Source of the DNA: Triops longicaudatus
Taxonomy: Eukaryota > Arthropoda > Branchiopoda > Notostraca > Triopsidae
Direction of reading: 5' to 3'
Length of the DNA: 64,000 bases
NCBI GenBank assembly: GCA_022885665.1
Contig: JAGQDJ010000081.1
Coordinates: forward strand, 124,001-188,000
The translations under genes were made by a program, and so were the position numbers. How positions within the stretch are numbered: the first letter of the stretch is position 1; each line of letters starts with the position of its first letter. The notes under the pieces are model-generated. The model saw only the letters and a list, made by a program, of their open reading frames with translations, was not told the DNA's origin and did no database searches. Shown piece after piece: positions 12,265-24,630 of this stretch.

Positions 12265-15200
12265 TTACATGTCAGGCAACTCAGGAGTGCGTAACACGTA
12301 CTCCAACGTACGCATGAAACGCGGGTCAATTCTGCCGTTACTTTCCTTCACGGAGGAGCTTTGTACTGTAAGATACGGAAATTTTTCTTTTGTTAATTTA
12401 TTTACGTATTTTAAAAGAACATAGATTGTGCTTACCATGTTTATCGAGTAGATGATACACATCCATCTGACCCAACAATTTGGCGCAATCCATGGCAGTG
12501 CGTCCATATGCATCTTCTGCACCCAAATCCACATTCTTGTTGATGAGATACTCTATTACAGTAAAACGGTCATTTTCCACAGCCTAAAACGAGAACATTT
12601 TGAGCATCAAACATGAAATACAGTCTTTTCAAGTGTTTTACTGCGTGCAGAGCCGTTCGGCCCGAAGAATCGCTCAAAGACAAATCAGAGCCAGCTAGAT
12701 AATAAGACGTCAGCCTACGAACATCCCCGCGTCCTGCAGCGGCACACAAAACTTCTCCCAAACTTGCTGAGCAATCTGTCAAGTGAGCACCGCACTCCAC
12801 CAAAAGATTTATCTGCATACAAATGAGCCAAAATACCCCAAATGTTTGTTGAAACATACTTTTAAGACTCAAAACGACTTACAACTTCATGAAAATCATT
12901 TTCAATAGCATCCATCAAAGGAGTGTTATTATTCCTGTCCCTGAGATGAACAGAAGCACCGTTCTTTAACAAGTATTCCACGACTTCGATATTCCCTTCG
13001 GCACAAGCTACGTGCAAAGCCGTTCTCAAGTCGTAATCCGGAGCTGACAAATCGGCTCCCTAGACAAGAAAGGCTTAAGTGTCTCCAGTTACGCGATTAC
13101 GGAAAGTAGTGTACGGCTAAACTGAGCACTACCCCTTACATAATTTTTCAGAGATTCAAGCTTTTTCACATCGCCTTGTTTGGATGCGGCACAAAGCATC
13201 GCAGGGAAGAGTACGTTACGCAATTGGTCCATTTCTTCATTGGAAGACATATGCAAAGTTCGCGCCACGGCCTCAATCAAATCCAAATCGTGCAAACGAA
13301 CTCGATTTTGCAGTGTCAACTCCCCCCTCAAATTTGTTATCATCATTTGCCGTTTCGTTTCCAAATCCCATTCATTCTTCGACAGCACATAACTTAGCTT
13401 CGTTAACGCCGCTTCGGGAGTCATATCGAAGCCAGGGATCACACCCGCCTCTAACAGAGCCTACGCACAAGACATGAGTATAATCTCTTAGTGGGGTTTT
13501 AAAGCATGTTCGCTTACCGTGCCAGTCTCATAAATAGCCGAAACAGAGCCATGCGAACATTGTGTAATGTTGACAACGAGGACGCCCGCCTGGGTAGCTG
13601 TTCGTAATTCGTCAATCAAATCTTGGCGATTGGACGGTACATTTCCCGCCCCGTAAGTCTGAAGGATGACGCCTTGCATCGGAGGCTGGAGAAACGCGCG
13701 GACCTACAGCATACAATTCCCAGCTCTTACATTGTTTCTCTACCTCAAAATCCTTACAGTTTGAACGGTGATACTCGGGAAAAGACGTAACAAACCCACG
13801 TTTCTATTCAGGGTGGAGTGCACACGAAATTTGGCGATAGACAATGGGCGAAATACTGACCGGTAATCAACTAATACACAAAGAGATTAGTTAGTCACAC
13901 ACACCATACAAACATTAGCAGCATACCCCCCAGTTTATGAATTATTTGGTTCCTAAGCGTTGTAAAACACACGAGTCAAACAAGAGTCGTTATAATAAGA
14001 GCTTACTCCACGAATAAATTAGCACATGGAGTAATTCAGGTGCTAAAAAAGTATGCGAAAAATTCAGTTATTTGGGGATGATTGAACGCTTCGCAGCGAA
14101 GAAAACGCCCAATTGCGATAACAGTAAATTAAATACGTAAATCATAAGATTGCACTTAGAAATTAGTCAAGGACCATGTAACTCCCGAAAGCCGAGTAAC
14201 CTCCGCTAACGGGTGCAAGGATTCCAGTGTACTATATTTAAACGCTATTTGCAGGCTTATTAACTTTCATGGACATCCACTGTCGGCTATCCTTGAAATC
14301 TGCAGTTCTCAATGTCGTTTATTGAAGCATTAAAAGTATGGAAGGCTCCGGCCTTCCATACTTTTAATGCTTCAATAAACAGATATAACGAAACAGATAT
14401 AACGAACCTAATCGGCCCCAAGAAAACTTCAATATTCGTGTGATTTGTGACCTTTGGATAGTTTGCCCCATGACAGTGCTAAACGCAAACAAATTTCCGG
14501 ATAGCATTTAGAAATAGTGTGGGTATGTCTATCCATTGCTAAAATATAGACGAATTACCCTGGACGTTGATTCCTGCATTCACCAATGGCCTTAGATTCG
14601 GCGAATCAAAAGCTGCCAAAGATGCTGTATTGACCTTGGTGGTACGATTTCCGCGGAACAACTTATTATTGAAGCACACGCCCACTTCCGGTATGTTGTA
14701 AGATCCGGCTATGATCAACGCTAACAAAAAGTTCTCCCTTCCGTCACTACGCGTTTCAAAGATCGGTATCTACGCAATTTTCATTAGAACCGCAAGTTCC
14801 CCGTTTCTTGGATGCTTACTTGGGATCCAGTAATAATAACAGTTTTGCCGAGGTTTTCAAGCATATAGGATAAAGCAGATGCTGTATACGCCAAAGTATC
14901 TGTCCCATGTAAGACGACAAATCCATCAAAATGTTCGTAAGATTTCTACGGAAATAACACACCAAAATTGTTGTACTGTAATTATCATACTGTATTTTCT
15001 ATTCGTATTACACTTTACCCTAATATCCTTTGCAATGATAATCCAGTCATCCATTGTCATATTACTGGAATCCAGTAGGGGTTCATATTCATAAATGGTG
15101 TACAAAATCCGTCGATTTTCCGCACCCACATTTCTATATGAATAATTAAGGATCGAAAAATTACAATCGTACATTAGAAACGTTCGTTAAATTATTTTAC

Positions 15201-15636
15201 GGCAAGCATAACGGAGCTTTGTGTGCATTCTGGCCAAACCGCTTGAGCGCGTATTTGTCATCATGCATGTGAATAGCCCGGCGGATATTCTTCTCCAACA
15301 TGTTCGGCATAGGTACTAGTGCTAATAAATGTATAAGAAAAGTTAGTATTAACAAAACGTAATTCCAGTATGCGAGCATATTGTAACTTTTTTCTTGTAC
15401 CCACATCCTTTCTCATTCCGCATCATGCCAATAGTTCCGCCCGTGTAGAGCACCAGCACTTTGGATTCATTTTTAGCATCAGCAGGAATACATTTCTCCA
15501 CGCTCCCACTATTTCTTCGCCACATTGTCTTGGAATAATGAGAAGAATCCAGTTCCTTCACAGGAGAACGCAAGATATGATTCTCGGACATGTCATCCGA
15601 AAGCAACGAAGTAACGGACGACGACTTGTCAACCAT
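12265..15636 (-). CDS. ASPG: L-asparaginase with C-terminal ankyrin repeats (60-kDa lysophospholipase type)
   Basis: Hydrolyses L-asparagine to aspartate and ammonia; mammalian ASPG is cytosolic. Twelve exons: 15405-15636, 15201-15321, 15019-15133, 14820-14945, 14559-14769, 13758-13870, 13518-13703, 13140-13460, 12883-13059, 12642-12812, 12436-12583, 12265-12365; 2022 nt, 673 residues. The catalytic motif YTGGTIGM is near residues 64-71 (nucleophile T68). LHGTDT near 168-173 supplies the second Thr-Asp pair. DGRENFLLA, LFRGNRTTKV, HSTLNRNVGLLRLFPSI and GFDMTPEAALTKLSYVL are all conserved. Ankyrin repeats occupy the last 200 residues (RTALHVACAEGNIEVVEYLL, GRTALHA, GRTAMDCAKLLGQMDVYHLL). The first exon uses a GTGGGT donor. 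Intron 5 (13871-14558) is unusually long and contains a perfect hairpin. Start ATG at 15636 is the first in frame; the first 55 residues are poorly conserved. Confidence 0.95.
14317..14380. repeat. Perfect 30-bp inverted repeat with 4-nt loop
   Basis: The arms 14317-14346 and 14351-14380 are exact reverse complements, separated by TCCG. It lies inside ASPG intron 5 and is followed by two direct copies of AGATATAACGAA. A perfect arm with a tiny loop is more like a recent palindromic insertion or foldback than a typical microRNA precursor, but a small-RNA-producing hairpin is possible. Confidence 0.9.
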
Positions 15637-18600
15637 ATCTACCGGCAAAAAGAGATTAGTTATTCTAGTCTTATACAAAATATGATGGCAGTTTTATAAG
15701 CATCTTTCGCATACCAATTACTCCACACCTTAACAAAATTTCCTGTACAGACCAATCTCCTCTATCAGCTTTCATCCCACTTCACAGTTTTGTGACGTAT
15801 TTTGTTTACTTCTAAACGACACCCCCCTCCTCCCAAAAAATGCATACGAGCAATAAAATAAAGTACTATGATCCCTACGATTCAGTTTCATTAGCCGAAC
15901 TGCCATGGTAATCTGCACTATATCCCTGGAAATATTATTATTTTAAAGTCGTTATTAAGTCTAACGGGCTCAAAATTAAATCACTTTTCCTTAGAAATCG
16001 CTACCCCAGGGATGCGATAACCAAGGGACACACAAGGAAATCGCTTTGGTAACCATGGTTATTCCCAAGTGAGACCGCAACCCTAGTCGGATCTAATTTC
16101 CTTCAGATAAAAACGAGTACTTTTCATATAAAAAATTGATTTCCAGTAGTTTTTCTTCAGGTGGCAAAACCCCTGACATACGTTCTGCGTTGAAGCAAGC
16201 ATGAAAAAAACTTTCTTCTTTCCCTCAGGGGAGAAAAATGCCTCCGTTTTACGTCACAAACCTAATTTTACACCCTTGACCTAAATCAAGCCATGACAAT
16301 CCCCAGCTGTTTCCGAAAAGACAAATCAAAACGATAAAATGTTTTACACCAACTCGCAACAGTCGCGGAAGTCCAAATCCCATGTTCGGTAGCGACTACG
16401 GGCTTGCGCTGTGTTGTTTAAACACTCGTTCTTTTTTAACCGAGTCGTGAGTAGAACCGTACCGCACGGGAGCAACTTATTGATCCATATTAAGAAGGGA
16501 GGGATAGGGATGACGCAAAATCTGACAGCAGTGTTCTTTCAGAAGTAATGTCAAGGAATTCCCCGTAACAAGGATTGCACACAAAATTTATGCATTGCAT
16601 TATTGATAAGGTTAAAATATTGCATCAGATAAGGTTAAAATATTGCATCAGACATGGAGCCCATAAACGAGATCCAAGTCTGGAAAAATGTGTCTCATGG
16701 CGGAAATTTTCTAAGGTTAGCATACTTTTTTCTGTAGGTTTTCTTACCCGCGAGTCAATAGTTGGGATGTCTTTTACAACCGGTAAAGACGATCGCGTGA
16801 CACTGCGTTGGCTTTAAATGGTAGTGTGTTAACGTCCAATGACAACAATGAAAGTCCTTCCAGAAGAACCGCTGCTTGCACACGATGCTCGAAACTGTAA
16901 TAAAGTCCTAAGTGACAAGGAATTCTGTGTTGCAAAGGCGCAAGCCAACGACTGTTGGATCACTCACACGGTTCGCCGTCTGAACTCGCTCACTCTCCCC
17001 CCAGCATTGACCTCCAGGAGGCACGTACGGGGAAAGAGCAGGCGTGAGCTTGGGGAAAAAGAACAATCAAGAAATGTGAGCGAGGCGTGGCTACAAAGAC
17101 TGTGACGCCACCGTGAGCACATGGCAGCCAAGTGTTTGGCGACACACAGGGGATTAAGTTGCTAGGATCATGTCAAGAACGCGACTGTATTGCATGCCAA
17201 GATATGGCCCTGTAAAACAAATTACAGTCCCCTTGGACTGCGCATATTTACGTATTAAATTCAAGTTGTTCGTTTTCCATTAACAATGTCCATGCCGTCT
17301 GAACTGTGGAACTCATTTTTTAAGCCCCGAAGTTGGTGTGTTACAGTGCACGTCTTTGCTGTAGGCCCTCGACGGGATAAAGTGCGTAAGGCCAATTACA
17401 CTAAAACTCGGTACCAACTTCAAAATAACAGAAGCATAACTGTAGCATCGAAAACGTTGTGCAAATAATTTAGCTGTGTTCGTGAAAAAAGTTCACAGAA
17501 GTTCCCCTGTGATTTTGGCCATAAGTACTTTTGCTCACCGCGGCTACTAAGACCGATTAAGGCCCCGGTATACACAAACCCTGTACGGGAGAATAACATG
17601 GTAATTTTCAGACATCATGCTGGGAAAATGGTTCAAAAATCAAAGAAATTCTTGTGACAGTATTGTTGGCGTTGTAGATATCTAGTGCACCAGTTTGTGC
17701 TTTTCTTACAAAAAGCTTTTAATAAATCTGTAAATTACGGTTGTATTTTGCTACTTTTTATTATACGGAAAAATGAAAATCAGACAAACTGGCGCACTAG
17801 GGCTGAATTTTTGAAACTTAAAGGTATAAAGTAAAAAGAGATCGGTCAAGTACTTTTTGTGATATCGTGTCTGAAAATTTAAGGTTTGTACAATAATATT
17901 GGGATGTTCCTGTATCCAGAGTTTCTATTTGACTTCATTCAACCTCTGCTGTTACCCGTTAGTTATTATAAGAGATCTACCCTCCCCGATGTCAACGATG
18001 TTCCTATCTTTTTTTTAATAATGGAAGTTGTATATACCGGGGCCTTAAATATCTTTAACTTCCACACACTTCGAACCCATTTGAAAAGCTCCAAAAGAAG
18101 TTTCTATTGATTAAATAAAAGAATCGAGTATCTTCCGTTACAATTAATAACTAGGTTGTTGTGCGAACAAGTAACCTTACCATTTAAGTGCTGTAAAATA
18201 AACCTCTTTTAAAGATGACACAGTTAAGTATCCAAAGGCCTACAAGGTTAGGCTTGACGACACTGAATCCAGGTCAGACTGGGCACCGTAAAATCTGAAA
18301 ATCTTAAGTGACCTACATGCATTTTGTTTGTGTTGGTTGAACTGGTGGAACAATAATGACAATAAAAAGAAAACTTTACAGACAGGTGTATACCTATAAC
18401 AATTACTAAGGCTAGACAAAATTCACGGAAATTTTGCGATTAGCACATTTTTTTAAAAGAACAGTTATTACCAATTTAAAGAATCAGAAAATCGTGGCAC
18501 GATTCGCTACTATGGGCTATCTTTGAACACTGATTGTAAAATTAAGCCAAACGATATTAAAATCTGAAGATTCGATACATAAAAAACTATATGGTATTAA

Positions 18601-21600
18601 TAAGCGAAAAATCTAACCACGGAGAGTTATTGATAAAATCATGTGATTTCCGAGCGTAAAGTCGTTACTGAGATCCACGATAGCATCTTGTGAATATTTT
18701 AATTGCAGATAATTAATTTGCATATACTGAGATCGCGTCAATAATGGAGTCGCTTTACATATTCTTAACCCATTAGTGCTATGGAAAAAAATCAAAATGC
18801 GGTTTTCAATCCGTTATTAAAATTTATTCCATTTTAGTTTTAACTGCTATAACTTAACTGTTTTTGACCATTATGAGTTGATCTCGCCGTAAGGTTCGAC
18901 AGAGAAAGAAGGCAAAGTAAAACGCTCGTAAAAAAGGATTTTAGCGAAAAAGTTAGTTCTTATGTTTTTATATAACCGAGAGTAAACGAAATCTGAGTTC
19001 CTACTGTGCCATCGATTAACATTTTTGCTTTAAAGATGACATAATGGCCAAAAAACCCCATCAAACACGGTATTTTTCTTTTTTCACGGAGAAGTAAAAG
19101 TTCCCCAAAAAATCACCGCATTCACGGTTCCCGTGAAATCGTAATTTCTATCTTGCCCTAACAATTGCGGTCGACGAATGTCACGTGTGGTCATTTCACC
19201 AAGTACCGTTCAGGGGCTCAGATTTTTCAGTAACCAATAATTTCGCAAACATAGACCAATCCCAGTTACGGAACTTGTTCAGGAATGCGGGAAGTTGGTT
19301 TTGACCTGGCAATTATTTCATAACTTTCATAAACATTGATTTTCCTCGTGCACATTCCTGGGAATTGTGCCTCATTCAACACTGTCATACTCGTGACTTT
19401 AGCGATACAAAAGATCGAGCGCAAGTTGAGTAAAATATCATTAAAAGAAACAAACGAATTTACGTTTTCATTTAAATAGACTGTTTTCTTCTCAACCACA
19501 CGTCTAAAATCTTGTAAAAGGCCGTAGCCAGGATTTCGGTTCGGGAAGGGGTTGGGGTGTTAAAACCACCTAACACCCCTGGCTTCCGGGAGTGATCCCG
19601 TATACTTTTTTCGTACAACAGCTTTGCTCAGATGGCTAAAGGAGTTCTTTTGGGGGAAAGTTCACGGTGAAAGCTTAGCACTATTATGGTACTCGAAACC
19701 GAGGGCTAATTTATCCGTTTTCCACAATCTTGCAGTACTTGCAACATCTGTCATTCAATAAATGGTGGATTCTCTCGTCGACGGCGACAAATAAGCTTCT
19801 CAGTAAACAAAATAAAGAAAGGTAAATGATGAGATCTTGAATGCGAGTATAGGCCAATTCGCGATAATTCAGAAAACGATTTGTGTGCATTCAGGACACA
19901 GCGGTTACGCGTTTTGTCATCCTTCGGTGTAACTCTTCTTTTCTCTCAAGTAAGGGGCACGCTCATTCCAGCGAGCTGATTTTTTTGCCGTTTATATATC
20001 AATAGAACCAGACCTGGACCAAATCACCGTCAACTAGGGGTGAAAATTTTAAGTTTAATTTTTTGACTCGATACGTCGTGGAAGCAATTGAAATTTCGAA
20101 TACAAAATGTATCGTAATGCGAAACGTACGTATGAATTCTAGGTGATTTCTGCCCAGGACTGATAGAACTACATGTGTTAGGAACACAGATTGCATTCTG
20201 TGAGTTCCAGTATCAATTTCACGTGTCGATAAACGTGCGATTGTATTGCCAGTTATTAGATTTCTCGAAATTCGGACTGTAAACAGGGTTAATACATGGC
20301 CGGTCTATCCGGAAGCACTGAAATAAACCTTAAGATGAGAGAGTAAGTGAAGCCCAAACTGAGAATCTTTTTGAAACGTAAACCATGCGTTGGGTTAAAT
20401 TATATATTAACGTTGTTAACAAATGACTGCGTGCTTTCATTTATTCCGCGCCCGTGCGCCGCTTACTTTTCCTAAAATGGTTGACGAAGATAGGTTTCAG
20501 GCGTAGAAAGTCTTGAGAAAAAGGACCGGTTAAACCCAGGCCTCACAAGGGGCTTTTACTCGCACAAAGCTTCACCTGGAGACATTACATAACTTTCCTT
20601 GTGTGTTTGGTCGCAATCTCATCTTCTGAATTCCTCGCCACATTTTGCAGGCAATCAAAAAACCTTCATCATGCTGAAATGGTGCCGTACGTACACTTTT
20701 ACGTTAAGCAAACTTAAGATATTTTTATTAACTGCGAGACAGAAAAGTATTATGAAAGCAGCATCTCCATTTTACAATGGTTTTTACCAGTTATCGCTCA
20801 AATGGGACTCCAAAGTGGTGCAGAAAAGCAATGGCTCACAGGTATTGGCACCAGGCACCAAAAATCTAGATTTTTCTAGTATTCCAGAAAATCCAGAAGA
20901 AAACGCCAAAACTCACATCCAGTAATCTGCGTATCACTACTGCAACAATAGTTACTAATGCACCTTCCATCAACGATCACTTCCGTCAGCAAAATAAAAA
21001 TCTTAACAGTTTGACAATAACAGATTGTTTTTAATTGATTCAACTAGTACAGTGTCTGGGCTGTTTCAGTTTAGGGGAAAAACTATCTATTTTTGTCTCA
21101 TTTTTGTCTTCTTTTTATAGTAAAAAATCTGCATGGGAAGATGAGAAACAAATAGCCCTACAGCCAGTCCTACACAGAAAAGGGGACGGGGGGCTTGGAT
21201 GACGAGGGGAAGATATTGAATTACAATTAAAAGTCAAGTCGTGGACGAGAAGGTACTATCAATACTAATTGAGAGTTCAAGGGATCAAACGCGACAAAAA
21301 GCAAGTCATCCTCTTAAAATTACACATTCAGTTTTTCAAAGTGTGAGTTTTCCACTGAATTTCTGGTTGGCAAAAGTTGCTCGGAACTCAACTGGGATAG
21401 CAATATTCCACAATTCCCAGGGAAACTTAATAACGTCGTGGAGGATCACGATCGAGAGGAGCCGCAGGGAATCTAAGGAAGCGGGCCACGCCCAATTAAT
21501 TTTGAGGAGCCAGACCATCATCAGCATTGCAATATGAGAAAACAGTTCAGACAGTTCATTTAAAAATTTCTTAGTCAATTCTATGAATTCCGAGTTTTTT

Positions 21601-22157
21601 TCGGAAAAGACATAACAAAAGACGACAAAATGTCATAATTTTGGAGTTAAAAACTGAAGTGTGCAAGTTTGCAACGCGCGAGTCCTTCTCTTTCTTTTCA
21701 ATAAAAGATTGCGTCCTCCAGTGTTGGGAAGCAGATAGGTCGACTCAAACTTGACAATAAGACAACAATACTGAGCGTAAGTTTCAATGCATTCTCTTTG
21801 TGTCTCGCCAGTTCATACTGGAAAGATTGCTCGAGAATGCAAACTCGAAAATACTGGTAAAGAATACAAGAAGAAATTAAGATTACCTCGGAGCCAGTTG
21901 GCTCGAGTTTGATAAGAACCAAGTTGGGTATAATTTTCTGGCATGCTAGTTAAACGAGACGGGTAAGTTAAACTCATACAACCGAAAACTAGGCATTTTT
22001 ACAGGCGACTGAGCTAAGCGAAGAACGAGAAGCTTAGGGTTTCGAAATTTGAGAAAAGTGTTCGTGGGTTCCCCTTGAAAAAGGCCTTTAAGAATGAAAG
22101 TTTCGTTTAGAAGAAGCTTTCCTGATAACACGCTACGGGAATAACGGATTGCCCGAC
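15637..22157. other. 6.5-kb gene desert
   Basis: No ORF here has recognisable protein features or plausible splice partners. It contains a 23-bp direct duplication at about 16606-16651, a TTAA-flanked MITE (17557-18048), and a degraded repeat fragment around 19520-19600 that resembles sequence near 32157-32195. Otherwise it is AT-rich unique sequence. The first few hundred bases should include the ASPG promoter. Confidence 0.55.
17557..18048. mobile_element. TTAA-flanked MITE (piggyBac-like), complete copy
   Basis: The termini are inverted repeats beginning GGCCCCGGTATACAC (left, 17561) and GGCCCCGGTATATAC (right complement, ending 18044), bounded on both sides by TTAA. A TTAA target-site duplication is characteristic of piggyBac elements. 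The 484-bp interior has no transposase ORF. A second copy of the left half lies at 26223-26490 with high similarity, which confirms it is a repeat family. Confidence 0.8.
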
Positions 22158-23425
22158 TTACCTTCGGCCTCCCCCATAAGGGTCACCACCACCGTAAGAG
22201 TCACTACGATCAAACCGCCCACTGCAATTGAATCACATTAGTCACATTGATTCTCGATCGAGAGCAAAGGATATACTTACAAGGCGTCACCCATGGCCTG
22301 AGGAGGAGGGCTTCTCCTTCTGTACATATCCATACCAGGGGAGGGGCCTAGTCCGGCGGCCGGTCCTGGGCCGGGTCTTCTGTCATAAGGAGCAGAACCC
22401 ATGGGAGCAGCTGCAGGTGGCATGCCACCCATACCCATAGGACCGCCCGGACCACCTGGGCCACGCCTATCGCCGAAACGATCCGCCGGGTCGGGATATG
22501 GTCGACGTTCCATAGGTCTTGTTGGGAAATCGTTCATGCTGTACATCCAAAAAAGCTATTAATTCCAGTCTGGCGCGCTACAGCGTTGAAATGAGGTATG
22601 GCTGTGGTAACGAAGGCATTTACCCGAAACTTTCTCTGGGCAGCATACTCATGCCACCGGGACCGCCTCGACGTGGTGGAAAGTTGTCGTTTGCACCAAA
22701 CGGAGGTTCATCACGGTCACCACCGAAGCTGTCATAAAATGGTCCGCCACCGTTGCGCGCCGGAGGTGGAGGGCCTCGGCCGAAACGGTCACCTTCGTCG
22801 CGCATGGGTCTGTCGTAAGGAGCAGGTCGACCTCCCATACCACGCCCACCACCGCCTCGCCCGCCACCACCACGTCCGCCACGGAAATCATCACCACCTG
22901 GTCCCATACCACGTCCACCACCTCCGCGTCCACCGCGGAAGCTTGGACGGTCACCACCACGCCCACGTCCATCGCCTCGACCGCGCATTCCGCCTCCTCC
23001 TCGACCAAAACCGCCCCTTCCCCGACGATCAGGTCCACCGCCACCAGCGTTATTAGACTTACGCCCAGTTGAAATCTGTCACGTATATTCGAAGTTTATA
23101 CTACTGTTACACTAACGAGTAATTTTCTTACGCAATTACCTCGACAGCTAAACGAACACCTTTAAACTCTTCGCCAGAATTGTTAATAGCATCCACTGCA
23201 TTACGGGCTTCATTTTCATTATCCATGTGAATAAAAGCATAACGGTCAAGCAAATCGACTTTTGTGACGGTTCCATGTTTCGCAAAAAAGCTGGATAGCT
23301 CATCGGCTTTGCACGCGAGAGGCAAGCGCCCAACGAAAATTTTACTGGACTAAAGAACAAATGGGTGTTAAGATTATTACACTATGAAGACTGCTATGAC
23401 GTGGAGACAATGTAACACTTACCAT
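22158..23425 (-). CDS. RRM domain and RGG-rich RNA-binding protein (RBM4/Lark-like RRM)
   Basis: Probable nuclear RNA-binding protein. Exons: 23423-23425 (start codon only), 23140-23349, 22624-23075, 22281-22538, 22158-22221; 987 nt, 328 residues. One RRM covers residues 2-71, with RNP2 KIFVGRLP and an RNP1-like DRYAFIHM. This YAFIHM form, with acidic residues after it, resembles the RBM4/Lark/RBM14 group. The remainder is arginine-glycine rich (RGRGGFGRGGGG, RGGRGGGGRG) and then P/G/M-rich. That composition is typical of proteins that phase-separate or are arginine-methylated. The second exon has two possible donors; the GAG|GTAATT site keeps frame. The last exon ends GGGRR then TAA immediately, although an AG|GTAAG site overlaps the stop, so an alternative downstream 3' end is possible. 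Several long open frames on the other strand are composition artefacts. Confidence 0.88.
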
Positions 23426-24630
23426 GGCAGAAATTAACTTCCTAGCTTAAGAGTTTGCACGCAAGAAACTTCTTCGTCACAATACAACCACTGTTTAATA
23501 ACACAATTTGGACACGAAATGTACTTAAGGAGTGCGGAAATACACGCACTTTTTATAAACCGTTAAGAACACCGGATGTCTAAGATATTCGAAGATATCT
23601 TTAGGGATTTTTCAAAATAACCAAACCCAAACAATGGAAAACACCTTACTAACGCCTCCACTAGTTGGCGTTAAGGTCGTGTTGCAGAGCGCGCGCTACA
23701 AGCTGGATCCATGATGAATGCCGCGTCCACGTCGCACCGAGTTCTTCCTGCCGTATGCAAAGTTGTTACTTGGATTTTCCTTCAAAACAAGTAAATACTT
23801 CTGAAGAATACAGTTTGTAGACGAATAGCTAGATCTACCTAAAAAGTTAAAGAGTCACTGCATCAAATAGGCAAATTGAATTTTTAAATTATGACATACC
23901 AAAGTGAAACGCAGAAATTGAGTATAATGTCATTTATTATTCAGATTTGATTATCTAAAGATAGCAAGAATGATAAAATGGTACAAGAGCTGAAAGTACA
24001 AACGCTAATATTTTCTTTGGAAATGCCTTTCAACTATATGATTTCCCATTCCCATATACTATCCTTAAGCTTTTCCACGACCGTAAGCAAAAAAGTCGAT
24101 CTGGAAAAAATAAATAACCCGCGAGTACATCGTACCCAAATTACCCAAGGAAGGTATCCCAAAATTCCACGTCTCAAAAACGCTGCGATGACCTGCTGTC
24201 AAGCTTTCCGTCAGTGTAGGAGCATAAGGGCGTTTAGCATTATTGAATTAGATTTCGGAAGAAATAGGAATCGTGAGCAAAAATTCACGTGCAGTGCCTT
24301 GGTGCTGGTAAAATAATGGCCAAACATGGAAAATGCATTGTCAGAAATGAGACTAATGGGGACGGCAAAAGTTGGGAGGGAGGGGCATGGCTGCACAAGT
24401 CAGCTATTACCGAAGAAACCCGAACCAAAAACTCCATAATTCTGTTCTACTGGGCCTTTATGGAGCAAGGGTGGTGGTGGAAAAGTTTTTCGCAAATTGA
24501 CTTGCATTTTATTATTCGTCAATTTCGACAAACCCACAAATGCTGCCTGGAGAGGAAACCGAATCACGTGTCCAACTTTCCTCAACGGACACTTGCTTTG
24601 GCTATCATCCTTATGATCTCCTTAATATTT
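23426..24630. other. Spacer between the RRM-RGG gene and Syt14
   Basis: Likely contains the RRM-RGG 5' UTR and promoter near 23430-23750 and the Syt14 3' UTR near 24400-24630. No supported gene. Confidence 0.5.

Noticed and set aside
16839..17105. 88-residue ATG ORF in the gene desert
   Set aside because: No domain, no splice partner, composition like surrounding DNA; treated as chance.
22598..23056. 152-residue plus-strand ORF rich in His and Arg
   Set aside because: Antisense shadow of the GC-rich, glycine-repeat coding exon of the RRM-RGG gene.
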